DNA of 44,000 bases from an uncultured Collinsella sp. (GTDB lineage: Bacteria > Actinomycetota > Coriobacteriia > Coriobacteriales > Coriobacteriaceae), in assembly GCA_959602645.1 (NCBI GenBank), contig CAUGTZ010000021.1, positions 1-44,000 on the forward strand. The letters are read 5' to 3'. Shown here piece by piece: positions 8,504 through 18,597 of the stretch. The notes beneath the pieces were generated by a model. It made no database searches. It saw nothing but the letters and a program-made list of their open reading frames with translations, and had not been told where the DNA came from. Every line of letters begins with the position of its first letter. Within the stretch, counting starts at the first letter, position 1. Both the position numbers and the translations under genes were made by a program.

Positions 8504-9322
8504 CTAGCCGATGGCGTTTTTGAGTTCCGCACGGCGCTTTTTCATGCCCGTCATGACTGCGTTGCGCAGCTCGGGCATGCGCGCGGTATCCATCTGAGGC
8601 ACGCCCTCAAGCTTATAGGGAATGCCCAGTTGCTCGTACTTGACGACACCCATCGTGTGATACGGCAGCATCTCCAAACCCACCACGTTGTGCCATGGAG
8701 CGATCAGGCGACCGAGCTTCTCGCATTCCTCCACCGTATCGGTGATACCCGGCACTACCACGTGGCGAATAACAACCTTAATCTTGCGACGCGCAAGCTC
8801 ATCGCCAAACGCCAGGATGCGCGCAGGATCGCAACCGGTTAGCTTTTTATGCTCAGCCGGATCGGCGTGTTTAATGTCGAGCAGCACCATATCAGTCTCG
8901 TTGAGCACAGCATCGAACTTCTCGGGGTGGTTGGGGTCAAACGCATATCCGCAGCTGTCAAGGCAGGTATGCACGCGGCCATCGGGGTTGTTGTGCATGG
9001 CACGGAACAGGTCGGCCAAAAACTCGGGCTGCAGAAGCGGCTCGCCGCCCGAAACCGTAATTCCGCCGCTGCGGTAAAACTCATGGTTACTCTGGAACTC
9101 GTCCATCAGGTGCTCGACGGTCACCATGGTGCCGCCGTTAACCGACCAGGTATCGGGGTTGTGGCAATACGCACAGCGCATGGGGCAGCCCTGAACAAAC
9201 ACCACAAAGCGGATGCCGGGTCCGTCGACCGTTCCCATCGTTTCAATCGAATGTACGCGGCCCAGGGTAAACGCAGAGTCCTCGGGACGAGCATCCACAC
9301 CCTCAAGCGTCATCTCAGCCAT
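8504..9322 (-). CDS. pflA: Pyruvate formate-lyase-activating enzyme (PflA)
   Basis: Radical SAM enzyme that abstracts a hydrogen from the glycyl-radical residue of pyruvate formate-lyase. The 272-residue protein has the cluster-binding motif CPMRCAYC (Cys46, Cys50, Cys53) preceded by GPGIRFVVFVQG, and the PflA-type SGGEPLLQ and DIKH segments. Its length fits the single-cluster PflA class without a ferredoxin insert. I chose the ATG at 9322, eight bases after AAGG; an ATG at 9343 lacks a ribosome-binding site. It is not directly next to pflB: a DegV gene and its own flanks lie between. Its target glycine is on the separate 83-residue chain at 10803-11054. Confidence 0.94.
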   Translation of the reverse strand: MAEMTLEGVDARPEDSAFTLGRVHSIETMGTVDGPGIRFVVFVQGCPMRCAYCHNPDTWSVNGGTMVTVEHLMDEFQSNHEFYRSGGITVSGGEPLLQPEFLADLFRAMHNNPDGRVHTCLDSCGYAFDPNHPEKFDAVLNETDMVLLDIKHADPAEHKKLTGCDPARILAFGDELARRKIKVVIRHVVVPGITDTVEECEKLGRLIAPWHNVVGLEMLPYHTMGVVKYEQLGIPYKLEGVPQMDTARMPELRNAVMTGMKKRRAELKNAIG

Positions 9323-9444
9323 TCCCGCTACCTTGCCTTTCATTGGTTTTAGCTACATAAATGCCAGAGTCATTCTAGCCCATACGCATGATGGCGAAAC
9401 GGTTTGGCGGCCAATTGGGTTGTCCTATTTGGCCCCACGCAAGA

Positions 9445-9477
9445 GCGGCGGGAGGGTTGTCGCAACCCGCCCGCCGC
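9445..9477 (-). terminator. Hairpin terminator 3' of the DegV gene
   Basis: GCGGCGGG and CCCGCCGC (9445-9452, 9470-9477) with an inner GTTG/CAAC pairing. A short CTCTTG follows on the minus strand. It lies 33 bases after the DegV stop. Confidence 0.6.
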
Positions 9478-9509
9478 TGTGGCGATAGATATCAATAGAC
9501 GCCAGGCCT

Positions 9510-10370
9510 TTACGCCTTAAGCGTGAGCACCGCACCGAAGGCGGTCGGGCCGCAGTGGCTCGAGATGACGCCACCAACCTGAGTCCAGGCAATGTCCTTA
9601 AAGCCCAGGTCGCGCGCATAGACTTCCATGTCGTCGCGCAACTCCTCGGAAAGACCCACCGAATACGCCAGGCCAATATGCGAGTAGTCGATCTCGCCCT
9701 TCGCTACCATGTGGTCAAGAAAGGCACGGGCGCACTTGAGCATAGAACCGCGGAACTTCTTGGTCGCCACGAACTTGCCGCCCGTCACCTCGATGCAGGG
9801 CTTAATCTTGAGCAGATGGGCGCCTAGGAACGCGACGTTGGACAAGCGACCGCCGGCCTTAAGGAAGGCGAGATCGGTTGGGACAAAGCCCAACAGCACG
9901 CGGTCCATCACCGAATTGGTGAAGGCGAAAATTTCGTCAACGGTGGCATCGGGATGAGCCTCGATGTATTTGGCAGTCTCGACGACAACGAGTGACTGGC
10001 CCACCGAGACAAAGCGCGTGTCCATGGAGAACACGTAGTCGCGCCCCTGGGCCGCAATCTTCGAGGACTGATGCGAGCAGGTCGTGGCCTCGGAATACGC
10101 AAGATGCAGAATGGTCGCATCGGGCTGCTCGGCATGGATACGGTCATATACGTGCGCAAAATCTGCCGGCGCACAGCCACTGGTCTTGGGCATTACGCCA
10201 AACTCGTTGCAGCGCGAGTAAATCTCGAGCGGATCGATGGAGCCGTCCTCAACGGTCTCGTCACCAATCGTGACATGCATGGGTACACGCACGATGCCAT
10301 AGCGTTCGCAGAGCTCTGGCGTCACATCCGAACCAGATTCAACCACGATTACGTACTTGCCCATTATCAT
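9510..10370 (-). CDS. DegV family fatty-acid-binding protein
   Basis: DegV (FakB-like) proteins bind a long-chain fatty acid and can present it to a fatty acid kinase, feeding phospholipid synthesis. The 286-residue protein starts VIVVESGSDVTPEL, has the domain-1 segment KTSGCAPADF and the later LKAGGRLSN motif that lines the lipid pocket, and ends GAVLTLKA. It has the family's usual length. The start is uncertain between the ATG at 10370 (five bases after AGG) and 10364. It lies between pflA and the small PFL chain but is not known to belong to that pathway. Upstream are two copies of AAACGGTAGC and a hairpin. Which lipid it binds cannot be read from sequence. Confidence 0.88.
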   Translation of the reverse strand: MIMGKYVIVVESGSDVTPELCERYGIVRVPMHVTIGDETVEDGSIDPLEIYSRCNEFGVMPKTSGCAPADFAHVYDRIHAEQPDATILHLAYSEATTCSHQSSKIAAQGRDYVFSMDTRFVSVGQSLVVVETAKYIEAHPDATVDEIFAFTNSVMDRVLLGFVPTDLAFLKAGGRLSNVAFLGAHLLKIKPCIEVTGGKFVATKKFRGSMLKCARAFLDHMVAKGEIDYSHIGLAYSVGLSEELRDDMEVYARDLGFKDIAWTQVGGVISSHCGPTAFGAVLTLKA

Positions 10371-10802
10371 CACGACCTATCTTAACGTTGGCTTTTCAAT
10401 ACATGGCACGCGCCGCCGCACTGTTGCACAACGGCGTCCAAGCGCCAAAGAGACGCCGCCCCTTGCACACAACAAAGGACAGCGTCTCCCTGGAAAACTC
10501 CGTGCTTAACTGAGATTCTACACGGTTTATTGCTAAGTGTTACTTACTCCGCAAACGGTAGCTATACGCGATAAACGGTAGCAAGCAAGAATCCAGAACG
10601 CTCAACCCATCAGGAGAGTTCCGCCTAAAAGGTGACTACACAGGACCCCCGCCGGGCCGCTTTGGGTTACTCTCCAAAACATTCCGCAGGACGCAAAGAG
10701 GCTCCGCAGCGCGAAGCGCGCAGCGGAGCCTCTTTGCATGTCCGAGGACGTTTTGGAGAGTAACCCAAAGCGGCCCGGCGATCCTGCGGGAGTTAAACCC
10801 CT
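10371..10802. other. Intergenic region between the DegV and small PFL genes
   Basis: Gene-free. From the DegV side it holds GGCGTC/GACGCC and GAGACGC/GCGTCTC complementary segments (about 10433-10486), then a direct repeat AAACGGTAGC at 10553-10562 and 10573-10582 (20-bp period), which could be a regulator site for DegV, then the large rod at 10640-10797. Confidence 0.5.
10640..10797 (-). repeat. Rod-like palindrome 3' of the small PFL chain (motif-bearing)
   Basis: Perfect 30-bp outer stem (10651-10680 with 10750-10779), perfect 15-bp inner stem (10693-10707 with 10723-10737) and a GCGC-GAA-GCGC apex. On the minus strand the strands between the two stems read GTCCTCGGAC and GTCCTGCGGAAT. 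The thrB element has GTCCTCGCAC and GTGCTGCGGAAT, so a G-C pair has become a C-G pair. It starts six bases after the gene's stop codon. No T-run follows. Confidence 0.85.
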
Positions 10803-11054
10803 TTAGAACTTGTTGTGGAAGGTACGCGAAATGACTTCGTCCTGCTGCTCCTTGGTGAGCGTGTGGAAGTTCACGGCATAGCCGGAAACGCGGATGGTCA
10901 GCTGCGGGTACTTCTCGGGGTGAGCCTGAGCGTCAAGCAGCGTCTCACGGTTGAAGACGTTGATGTTCAGGTGGTGGCCACCCTTCTCGGCGTAAGCGTC
11001 GAGCATGTGGACCAGGTTATCGGCCTGAGTCTCGGAAACTTCAGAAACCTTCAT
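10803..11054 (-). CDS. Separate glycyl-radical domain of pyruvate formate-lyase (GrcA/YfiD-like)
   Basis: An 83-residue protein matching the last part of a normal PflB: HHLNINVFNRETLLDA, then PEKYPQL and the glycyl-radical signature RVSGYAV with Gly58, then TKEQQDEVISRTF. It has its own Shine-Dalgarno (AAGGAG, seven bases before the ATG) and begins 85 bp after the pflB stop. The pflB neighbour ends just where this domain should start, so the two chains together (683 + 83 residues) make about one full-length PFL. It is therefore probably the essential radical subunit rather than only a spare part like E. coli GrcA, which coexists with full-length PFL. Activated by PflA. The gene is followed by a large palindrome. 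Confidence 0.93.
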   Translation of the reverse strand: MKVSEVSETQADNLVHMLDAYAEKGGHHLNINVFNRETLLDAQAHPEKYPQLTIRVSGYAVNFHTLTKEQQDEVISRTFHNKF

Positions 11055-11059
11055 AATGT

Positions 11060-11135
11060 GTCTCCTTCGATCGATAGGCGCCGGCCGAAACCGGCGCGCT
11101 AATCAGTAATCGTTATTGTTAGTATAGCACTAACA
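11060..11135 (-). promoter_or_regulatory. Two hairpins between pflB and the glycyl-radical chain
   Basis: On the minus strand TATTGTTAGT-GCTA-TACTAACAATA follows the pflB stop closely, and CGCCGG-TTTCGG-CCGGCG follows, ending about 20 bases before the AAGGAG of the next gene. Neither has a T-run, so they are more likely processing or stability structures that set the ratio of the two chains than terminators. Confidence 0.6.
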
Positions 11136-11139
11136 ATAG

Positions 11140-13191
<2,052 letters not shown>

Positions 13192-13661
13192 TGTGTAACC
13201 ACGCTCCTAGTTACGTGTAATGCGGCGCTCTCTCACACCGCTGCTTATTGAATTCTTGAATTATCGGCTTGCACTACCGGCTTCTTCCGTTCTTCACCAC
13301 ACATTGGTACAGGGAAAAACGTTTGTCCACCTTGGAACTGCAACCCAAAACCCAAGATTTCACCCGTTTGAGAAGGATAACATAGCCACCCCCTTCATCA
13401 GGGCTGTTATATGTTTCTTTTTTTATACCATTAGGGCGTTTTTAACAAATCCGCAGGAAACGCTCCTGCCATCAGCTACCGTTCACCGAATCGCTTGATA
13501 TTTCCCCTTGCCTTTATACGTCCTGCGCTCTAGCTGTTATGCCAGCTTTAGCAGGGTAAAGTGCCCCAGAGACCCCGCAGAAACTGCAGGGCGGCCACGG
13601 GATTTCCCCCGGGACCGCCCTGTGGCATGGTTAGTTATTTAGCTTTGATTGCCGCTTGGCA
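13192..13661. other. pflB leader/promoter region and kdgT 3' end
   Basis: Gene-free, AT-rich, between pflB and the KdgT-type permease, both on the minus strand. On the minus strand it contains a hairpin GCAGGA-GCGTT-TCCTGC near 13460, TTGTTA followed 15 bases later by TATAAA (about 13420-13450), and a repeated TTGAATT near 13250. One of these probably belongs to the pflB promoter, but spacing is suboptimal and I cannot fix a start site. The kdgT terminator lies at its right end. Confidence 0.4.
13587..13622 (-). terminator. Hairpin terminator of the KdgT-type permease gene
   Basis: CAGGGCGG and CCGCCCTG form an 8-bp stem with further GC pairing inside (CCACGGG with CCCCCGGG). It lies about 40 bases after the permease stop. 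On the minus strand CAGTTTCT follows. Confidence 0.6.
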
Positions 13662-14675
13662 TTAGGCGGCTGCGGCGGCCTTGTCGGTCGTTGCCTTGCT
13701 GTGGCCCTGACCCTCAAAATGCTTGTAGCACCAGCTGGTGACCAGCGGGGTCAAAATGGCCGTCACGATAGCACATGCTGCAACCTGCGCCGTAGCCGTC
13801 GCGAGCACCGCGCCGCCGTACATGGCCTCGTTGACGCTTGCCATGGCAGCAGGCGTGGCCACATTGGCTCCGGCGCAGCTCGAAATGGCCGCACCTGCGA
13901 CACCCGTACCGCCCGTGAGCTTATCGACCGCGATGACGGGAATTGCAAAGACTACCGAGCAGATCACGCCGAGCAGGATGCCGGGAAGACCACCGTTGAT
14001 AAGCTGGCCAAAGGTCATGGTCGAGCCCATGGCAAAGAAGACGAGCACGATGATGGCGGAAAGTGCCGGTGCCATCATCTTCTTAAAGCTCGGGAAGAGG
14101 TTACCCAGAATAATGCCGACGACGATCGGCAGGATGGCGCCCACGAGCGACCAACCGATCGGAGCCTGACCGGCAGCGCCGAGCACGATCATCGTGACCG
14201 GAGGGCCGACAACCAGCGTGGTGATTGCGACGGCACCACGCTCGGCCTCATTGCCCATGGTGCCCATCAGACCAGCGTACATAGCGTTGTTGGCGCCGGT
14301 GCAAGCGGCCAGCATCACCATGGCAGAGATGCCAAACAGGTTGTCGTTGAATACATAAAGGATGAGCAGCGACACGGCAACGACCACGATCTGCTTGACG
14401 GCGATGATGATGGCGCCGCGGGCAGCGGCGGCAGGAGCGCTCTTAAACGAAATCGTCGTACCGACGATGAGCAAAAAAGCGCCAACAAGCGGGCCTGCGC
14501 CCTGCTGGGTCATGCCGAGCGTAAAGCTGCCGAGCGTTTTGAACAGGTCGGGGAACAGCGTGTTGAGCAGGCAGCCCAACAAAAGCGGCACCAAAATATT
14601 GGCACCCGGGATGGAGGACATCTTAAAGAACGGCTCCTTTGCCGCCGGCGCCTCCACCGCAGTCGATTCACTCAT
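13662..14675 (-). CDS. kdgT: 2-keto-3-deoxygluconate permease family transporter (KdgT-like)
   Basis: Probable proton-coupled uptake of 2-keto-3-deoxygluconate, an intermediate of pectin and uronate breakdown. The 337-residue protein has about ten hydrophobic segments and the family hallmarks PGANILVPLLLG near the N-terminus, CTGANNAMYAGL in the middle and GGTGVAGAAISSCAGANVATPAA near the C-terminal third. I chose the ATG at 14675, eight bases after AAAGGAG; the ATG at 14696 would place that site inside the coding region. An SDR dehydrogenase lies 108 bp upstream on the same strand, with a hairpin between. A C-terminal alanine-rich tail (DKAAAAA) is unusual but harmless. The substrate is inferred from family only. 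Confidence 0.88.
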   Translation of the reverse strand: MSESTAVEAPAAKEPFFKMSSIPGANILVPLLLGCLLNTLFPDLFKTLGSFTLGMTQQGAGPLVGAFLLIVGTTISFKSAPAAAARGAIIIAVKQIVVVAVSLLILYVFNDNLFGISAMVMLAACTGANNAMYAGLMGTMGNEAERGAVAITTLVVGPPVTMIVLGAAGQAPIGWSLVGAILPIVVGIILGNLFPSFKKMMAPALSAIIVLVFFAMGSTMTFGQLINGGLPGILLGVICSVVFAIPVIAVDKLTGGTGVAGAAISSCAGANVATPAAMASVNEAMYGGAVLATATAQVAACAIVTAILTPLVTSWCYKHFEGQGHSKATTDKAAAAA

Positions 14676-14732
14676 ATATATCTCCTTTGGATGCATGCGA
14701 ATCGTAGCCGCACGCGCCTATATCAGAAAGAA

Positions 14733-14764
14733 GGCGACGGTCCCGAGTCGCAGGAGCCGTCGCC
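14733..14764 (-). terminator. Hairpin between the SDR and kdgT genes
   Basis: GGCGACGG / CCGTCGCC stem with inner CTCC/GGGA pairing on the minus strand, followed by TTCTTTCTG. It lies 19 bases after the SDR stop codon, and probably reduces or ends transcription before kdgT. Confidence 0.6.
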
Positions 14765-14783
14765 GAATAATCGTCGTGGGGTA

Positions 14784-15533
14784 TTACCCGTCCAGGACGA
14801 TGCCGCCGTCGCAGTCGCCGATCTCGCCGTTCACGAAGCTGGCGAGGTCGGAAGCGAAGAACAGCACCATCTGCGCAGGCTCGCTGGCCTGGGCGGCGCG
14901 GCCCAGAGGAATACCGTTGATGATGCGCTGAGAGTTCTCGTCAGAGAGAATCGAGGTCATGTCGGTAAGGGTAAGCGACGGGCACACGGCGTTGCAGCGG
15001 ATGCCGAACTTGCCGCCTTCCTTGGCGACTGCCTTGGTTAGGCCGTTGACGCCGGCCTTGGAGCTTGCGTAGGCAGCAGTGCCGAGCAGGCCGCCGCCGA
15101 TCTTGCCGGCCACGGAGCTCACGTTGACGATGGTGCCGGCGTGGGCCGCCTTAAAGTGCGGGTACACGGCATTCATCATGGTAAAGGTGCCGTTGAGGTT
15201 GATGTCGATGGTGCGGCGCCACTCGGTGTCGTCGATCTCGTCAAACTTCTTGGTGCTGATGACGCCAGCGCAGTTGATCAGGATGTTGGTTTGCGGCAGG
15301 TCCGTAAAAATCTGCTCGACGGTCTCGCGCGCCTTGGGTGCATCGGCGACATCGAGCTGATAGAACTTGTTGCCCTCGCCAAGCTCGGCCACCGCAGCCT
15401 CGCCCTTAGCAGCGTTCCTTGCGATGAGCGCGACGTGTCCGCCGCCCGCAACGATGCCCTTGGCAATCTCGAGACCAATGCCCTGAGTGCCGCCCGTGAC
15501 AATCGCGGTCTTGCCCGTGAAGTCAAATGCCAT
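14784..15533 (-). CDS. SDR-family oxidoreductase (KduD/gluconate-5-dehydrogenase-like)
   Basis: NAD(P)-dependent short-chain dehydrogenase. The 249-residue protein has the cofactor motif TGGTQGIG (about residues 12-19), the NCAG motif, the catalytic serine region VSSVAG and the catalytic YASSK pair, and the classic C-terminal DGGIVLDG. The start at 15533 follows AAAGGGGGATGGAGTC; the frame is open to 15650 but the extension is not SDR-like. Its pairing with a KdgT-like permease suggests action on a ketodeoxy-sugar acid, for example 2,5-diketo-3-deoxygluconate as KduD does, but SDR substrates cannot be read from sequence. Divergent from the MarR operon. Confidence 0.85.
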   Translation of the reverse strand: MAFDFTGKTAIVTGGTQGIGLEIAKGIVAGGGHVALIARNAAKGEAAVAELGEGNKFYQLDVADAPKARETVEQIFTDLPQTNILINCAGVISTKKFDEIDDTEWRRTIDINLNGTFTMMNAVYPHFKAAHAGTIVNVSSVAGKIGGGLLGTAAYASSKAGVNGLTKAVAKEGGKFGIRCNAVCPSLTLTDMTSILSDENSQRIINGIPLGRAAQASEPAQMVLFFASDLASFVNGEIGDCDGGIVLDG

Positions 15534-15750
15534 GACTCCATCCCCCTTTATATAAGGTGTCTCCTCGCGGGAAGTTGGAGCATCGCACGTGGCGATTATA
15601 TGAGTCCCAGTCGTCATGGTGGTGACAACCCCTCGCCTAACCGCGGGCATAATAGTTCTTTGAAACGCTTCAGCAATTGAATTTTTTAACTCTTTATGCG
15701 CTCTTTATATTGCCCACTGCATGAGGCCCGAATATGCGGGTATCATCTTT

Positions 15751-15787
15751 CACCGAAAATAGTTTCTAGTGTTAGGGGTTTTCGGTG
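15751..15787 (+). promoter_or_regulatory. Inverted repeat covering the marR ribosome-binding site and start codon
   Basis: CACCGAAAA (15751-15759) and TTTTCGGTG (15779-15787) are perfect inverted repeats with a 19-base loop that holds the AGGGG ribosome-binding site. The last three bases of the right arm are the GTG start codon of marR. It could be a DNA operator for MarR or an RNA hairpin that masks the start codon. Confidence 0.7.
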
Positions 15788-16234
15788 GAAGATACCGATT
15801 TCCATGAGCTTGGGCGTCAGCTCTTTACCGAGTTTGGCAGCATTCACCAGCGCATTACGCGCTTTGCCGACCAAGCCCTGAGTGGCGAGATGGCCGTCAT
15901 GCGCGCCCTCATGCTCGCCGGCGGCTCGCTCACGCCGAGCGAACTCGCCGATCGCGCCTGGGTCTCGAGCGCCCGCATCGCCAACATCCTGCGCGCCCTC
16001 GAAACCAAGGGCTGGGTCGAGCGCGAGCACTCAAAGACCGACCGTCGTCGCGTACACGTCACGGTGACCGACAAAGGCCGACAAGATATCGAAATCAAGC
16101 GTCGCGAATTCGAGGACCGCACCGCGGCCTTCCTCGAACAGCTCGGCGAAACAGATACCCAAGAGATGGTGCGCCTTCTAAGGCGAGCCAACGAAATTAT
16201 CGATCGCAATCACGAAAGGAGAGATGCCGAGTGA
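15785..16234 (+). CDS. MarR-family transcriptional regulator
   Basis: A 149-residue winged-helix regulator: recognition region TPSELADRAWVSSARIANIL (about residues 50-69), wing segment SKTDRRRVHVTVTDKG (82-97), and N- and C-terminal helices for dimerisation. The GTG start at 15785 has AGGGG eight bases upstream. Its last four bases (GTGA) overlap the start of the first ABC exporter gene, so translation is probably coupled. MarR proteins typically repress their own operon and drug exporters until a ligand binds; the inverted repeat over its own start codon fits autorepression. The inducer is unknown. Confidence 0.9.
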   Translation: MEDTDFHELGRQLFTEFGSIHQRITRFADQALSGEMAVMRALMLAGGSLTPSELADRAWVSSARIANILRALETKGWVEREHSKTDRRRVHVTVTDKGRQDIEIKRREFEDRTAAFLEQLGETDTQEMVRLLRRANEIIDRNHERRDAE

Positions 16235-18597
16235 GGATTCTTAAGCTCTTTAAAAAGCATATCCTGGCGCTGCTCACAGCTATCGTACTTATCGTAATCA
16301 GCTGCAACGCCGACCTGGCACTACCTACGTATATGAGCGACATCGTCGACGTGGGTGTGCAGCAAGGCGGCATCGCCTCACCCGTGCCCGACACCATTCG
16401 CGCCGAATCGCTCGACGACCTCGAACTCTTCATGAGCGCCAAGGACGCCAAGACGGCAGAAGCTGCGTTTGGCAAGGCAGACAAAAACGGCATTCGCACG
16501 TACAAGGGCACCGAGGCAGAGCGTGCCGATGGAGGCAAGATTGCCGACATTATGAGCCTGCCCGAGACCGTCGTTCTTTCGCTCGACCAGGGCATCGACG
16601 CCGACTCCATGGGCGCCATGACCGGCACGTCCAGCGAGAAAGACAGCAACGCTGCCCAGGCCATGCCCACCCCCGAGCAGATGGCGGCAATGACGCCCGA
16701 GCAGCTCGCCGAGATGCAGCAGAAGGCCGCAGCGGCGCAGAACATGCAAAAGCAGATTGATGCCGACGGCGGCAAGGTCACCATGAAGAGCCTGCGTCTG
16801 GGCATCGAGGGCGGTCTGGTAGACCAAAGCAAGCTCGTCGAGGGCGCCAACGATATGGCAGACAAAATGGGCTCCATGTCGGGCTCCATCGTCACCCAGC
16901 GCGCCGTGAGCTATGTACAGGACGAGTACAAGGCACAGGGCATCGACCCCGCCGACGTGCAAAACGCCTACCTGGGCCGCATGGCGACCACGATGTTTGG
17001 GCTGTGCCTGGTGTCGCTCGTCGCCACCATCCTGACCGGTGCCGTGGCTTCGCGTACCGCCTGCTCCATCGCCCGCGACCTGCGCCGCGAGACCTTCAAT
17101 AAGGTTATGCACTTCTCGCCGGCCGAGGTGGGCAAATTTAGCCAGGCCTCGCTCATTACCCGCTGCACCAACGACATTCAGCAGATTCAGATGGCCGCAA
17201 CTCTGTTTATCCGCATGTGCCTGATGGCCCCCGTCATGGGCATCGTCGCCGTCATGCGCGTCCTGGCCAACCACACCGGCCTTGAGTGGACCATCGCTGT
17301 GGCCATCATCGCGGTTTCGGCCGTCGTCGGCGTGCTCATGGGCCTCACCATGCCCAAGTTCAAAAAGATGCAGAGCTTTGTTGACCGCGTGAACCTTACC
17401 GCCCGTGAGCTGCTCGACGGCCTTATGCCCATCCGCTCATTCAACCGCGAGGAGCATGAGCTCGAGCGTTTTGACAAGGCTTCGCTCGACCTGATGACCA
17501 CGCAGCTCTACACCAACCGCGCCATGAGCTTTATGATGCCGCTCATGATGCTCGTCATGAACTGCATCACCGTACTTATCGTCTGGTTTGGCGCGCAGGG
17601 CGTGTCCGACGGCGTGATGCAGGTCGGCAACATGATGGCGTTTATCTCCTACACCATGCAGATCGTCATGGCGTTTATGATCCTCACCATGGTTTCGGTT
17701 ATCCTGCCCCGCGCCGAGGTCGCAGCCGAGCGCGTGGAAGAGGTCATCACTTGCCCCACCAGCATCAACGACCCTGTCTCGCCCAAACTGCCCGCGGCCA
17801 GCGCGCCGCGCGGTGAGCTCACCTTCCGCGACGTGAGCTTCCAGTATCCCGATGCCCGCGCCGACGTCATCAGCGGCGTAAACTTCACCACGCACGCCGG
17901 TCAGATGCTCGGCATCATTGGTTCCACGGGCTCGGGCAAGTCCACACTTGTGCAGCTGATTCCGCGCCTGTACGACGTCACGGGCGGCAGCATTTCGCTC
18001 GACGGCATCGACGTGCGCGACATGACCCTTTCCGAGCTGCGCCGCCGTATTGGTTACATCCCGCAGCAGGGGCGCCTGTTCTCGGGCACCGTCGAGAGTA
18101 ACCTCAAGTTTGCCGGCGACATGGTGAGCGACGAGGACATGCACCGGGCGGCACGCATCGCCCAGGCCGAGGACTTTATCGCCGAGCGCGAGGACGGGTA
18201 CGACTCCCCTATCAGCCAGGGTGGCTCCAATGTTTCGGGTGGTCAGCGCCAGCGCCTGGCCATCGCCCGCGCGTTGGCCAAAAAGCCCGAGGTCGTGGTG
18301 TTCGACGACTCGTTTAGCGCCCTCGACTACAAGACCGACGCTCGCCTGCGCGAAGAGCTGGCCAAAAACGTTACCGACGCCGCACTCGTGGTCGTGGCCC
18401 AGCGCATCGCGACCATCATGCACGCCGACCAGATCATCGTGCTCGACGACGGCCATGTGGTGGGCACCGGTACGCACGAGGAGCTGCTGCACAACTGCCC
18501 GGCATACCTGGAGATCGCACAGTCGCAGCTTTCCGCCGAGGAGCTGGGGCTCACCCAAGAAGAAATTGCAGCCGTTATGGAAGGAGGCGAGCGCTAA
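16231..18597 (+). CDS. ABC exporter half, degenerate-site subunit with large extracellular insert
   Basis: A 788-residue fused permease-ATPase. TM1 lies at about residues 10-32; a roughly 200-residue hydrophilic stretch (about 45-245, with TPEQMAAMTPEQLAEMQQK) precedes TM2. The ATPase has Walker A GSTGSGKS (Lys570), signature VSGGQ (668-672) and Walker B VVVFD (Asp692). The catalytic glutamate is replaced by Asp693, and the H-loop histidine by Gln724 (VAQR). This is the pattern of the degenerate subunit in heterodimeric exporters such as TM287/288 and BmrCD. GTG start with AAAGGAGAG upstream. It overlaps marR by four bases, and its TAA shares one base with the next ATG. It is a probable drug or lipid exporter; the substrate is unknown. 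Confidence 0.92.
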   Translation: MRILKLFKKHILALLTAIVLIVISCNADLALPTYMSDIVDVGVQQGGIASPVPDTIRAESLDDLELFMSAKDAKTAEAAFGKADKNGIRTYKGTEAERADGGKIADIMSLPETVVLSLDQGIDADSMGAMTGTSSEKDSNAAQAMPTPEQMAAMTPEQLAEMQQKAAAAQNMQKQIDADGGKVTMKSLRLGIEGGLVDQSKLVEGANDMADKMGSMSGSIVTQRAVSYVQDEYKAQGIDPADVQNAYLGRMATTMFGLCLVSLVATILTGAVASRTACSIARDLRRETFNKVMHFSPAEVGKFSQASLITRCTNDIQQIQMAATLFIRMCLMAPVMGIVAVMRVLANHTGLEWTIAVAIIAVSAVVGVLMGLTMPKFKKMQSFVDRVNLTARELLDGLMPIRSFNREEHELERFDKASLDLMTTQLYTNRAMSFMMPLMMLVMNCITVLIVWFGAQGVSDGVMQVGNMMAFISYTMQIVMAFMILTMVSVILPRAEVAAERVEEVITCPTSINDPVSPKLPAASAPRGELTFRDVSFQYPDARADVISGVNFTTHAGQMLGIIGSTGSGKSTLVQLIPRLYDVTGGSISLDGIDVRDMTLSELRRRIGYIPQQGRLFSGTVESNLKFAGDMVSDEDMHRAARIAQAEDFIAEREDGYDSPISQGGSNVSGGQRQRLAIARALAKKPEVVVFDDSFSALDYKTDARLREELAKNVTDAALVVVAQRIATIMHADQIIVLDDGHVVGTGTHEELLHNCPAYLEIAQSQLSAEELGLTQEEIAAVMEGGER

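Noticed and set aside
10553..10582. CRISPR-like repeats
   Set aside because: Only two 10-base copies with a 20-bp period. No CRISPR array with longer repeats and regular spacers is visible anywhere in the window.
11055..11139. A frameshift or sequencing error splitting one pflB gene
   Set aside because: The gap holds two hairpins and a complete ribosome-binding site, and the first chain ends without a remnant of the missing part. Two real genes fit better.
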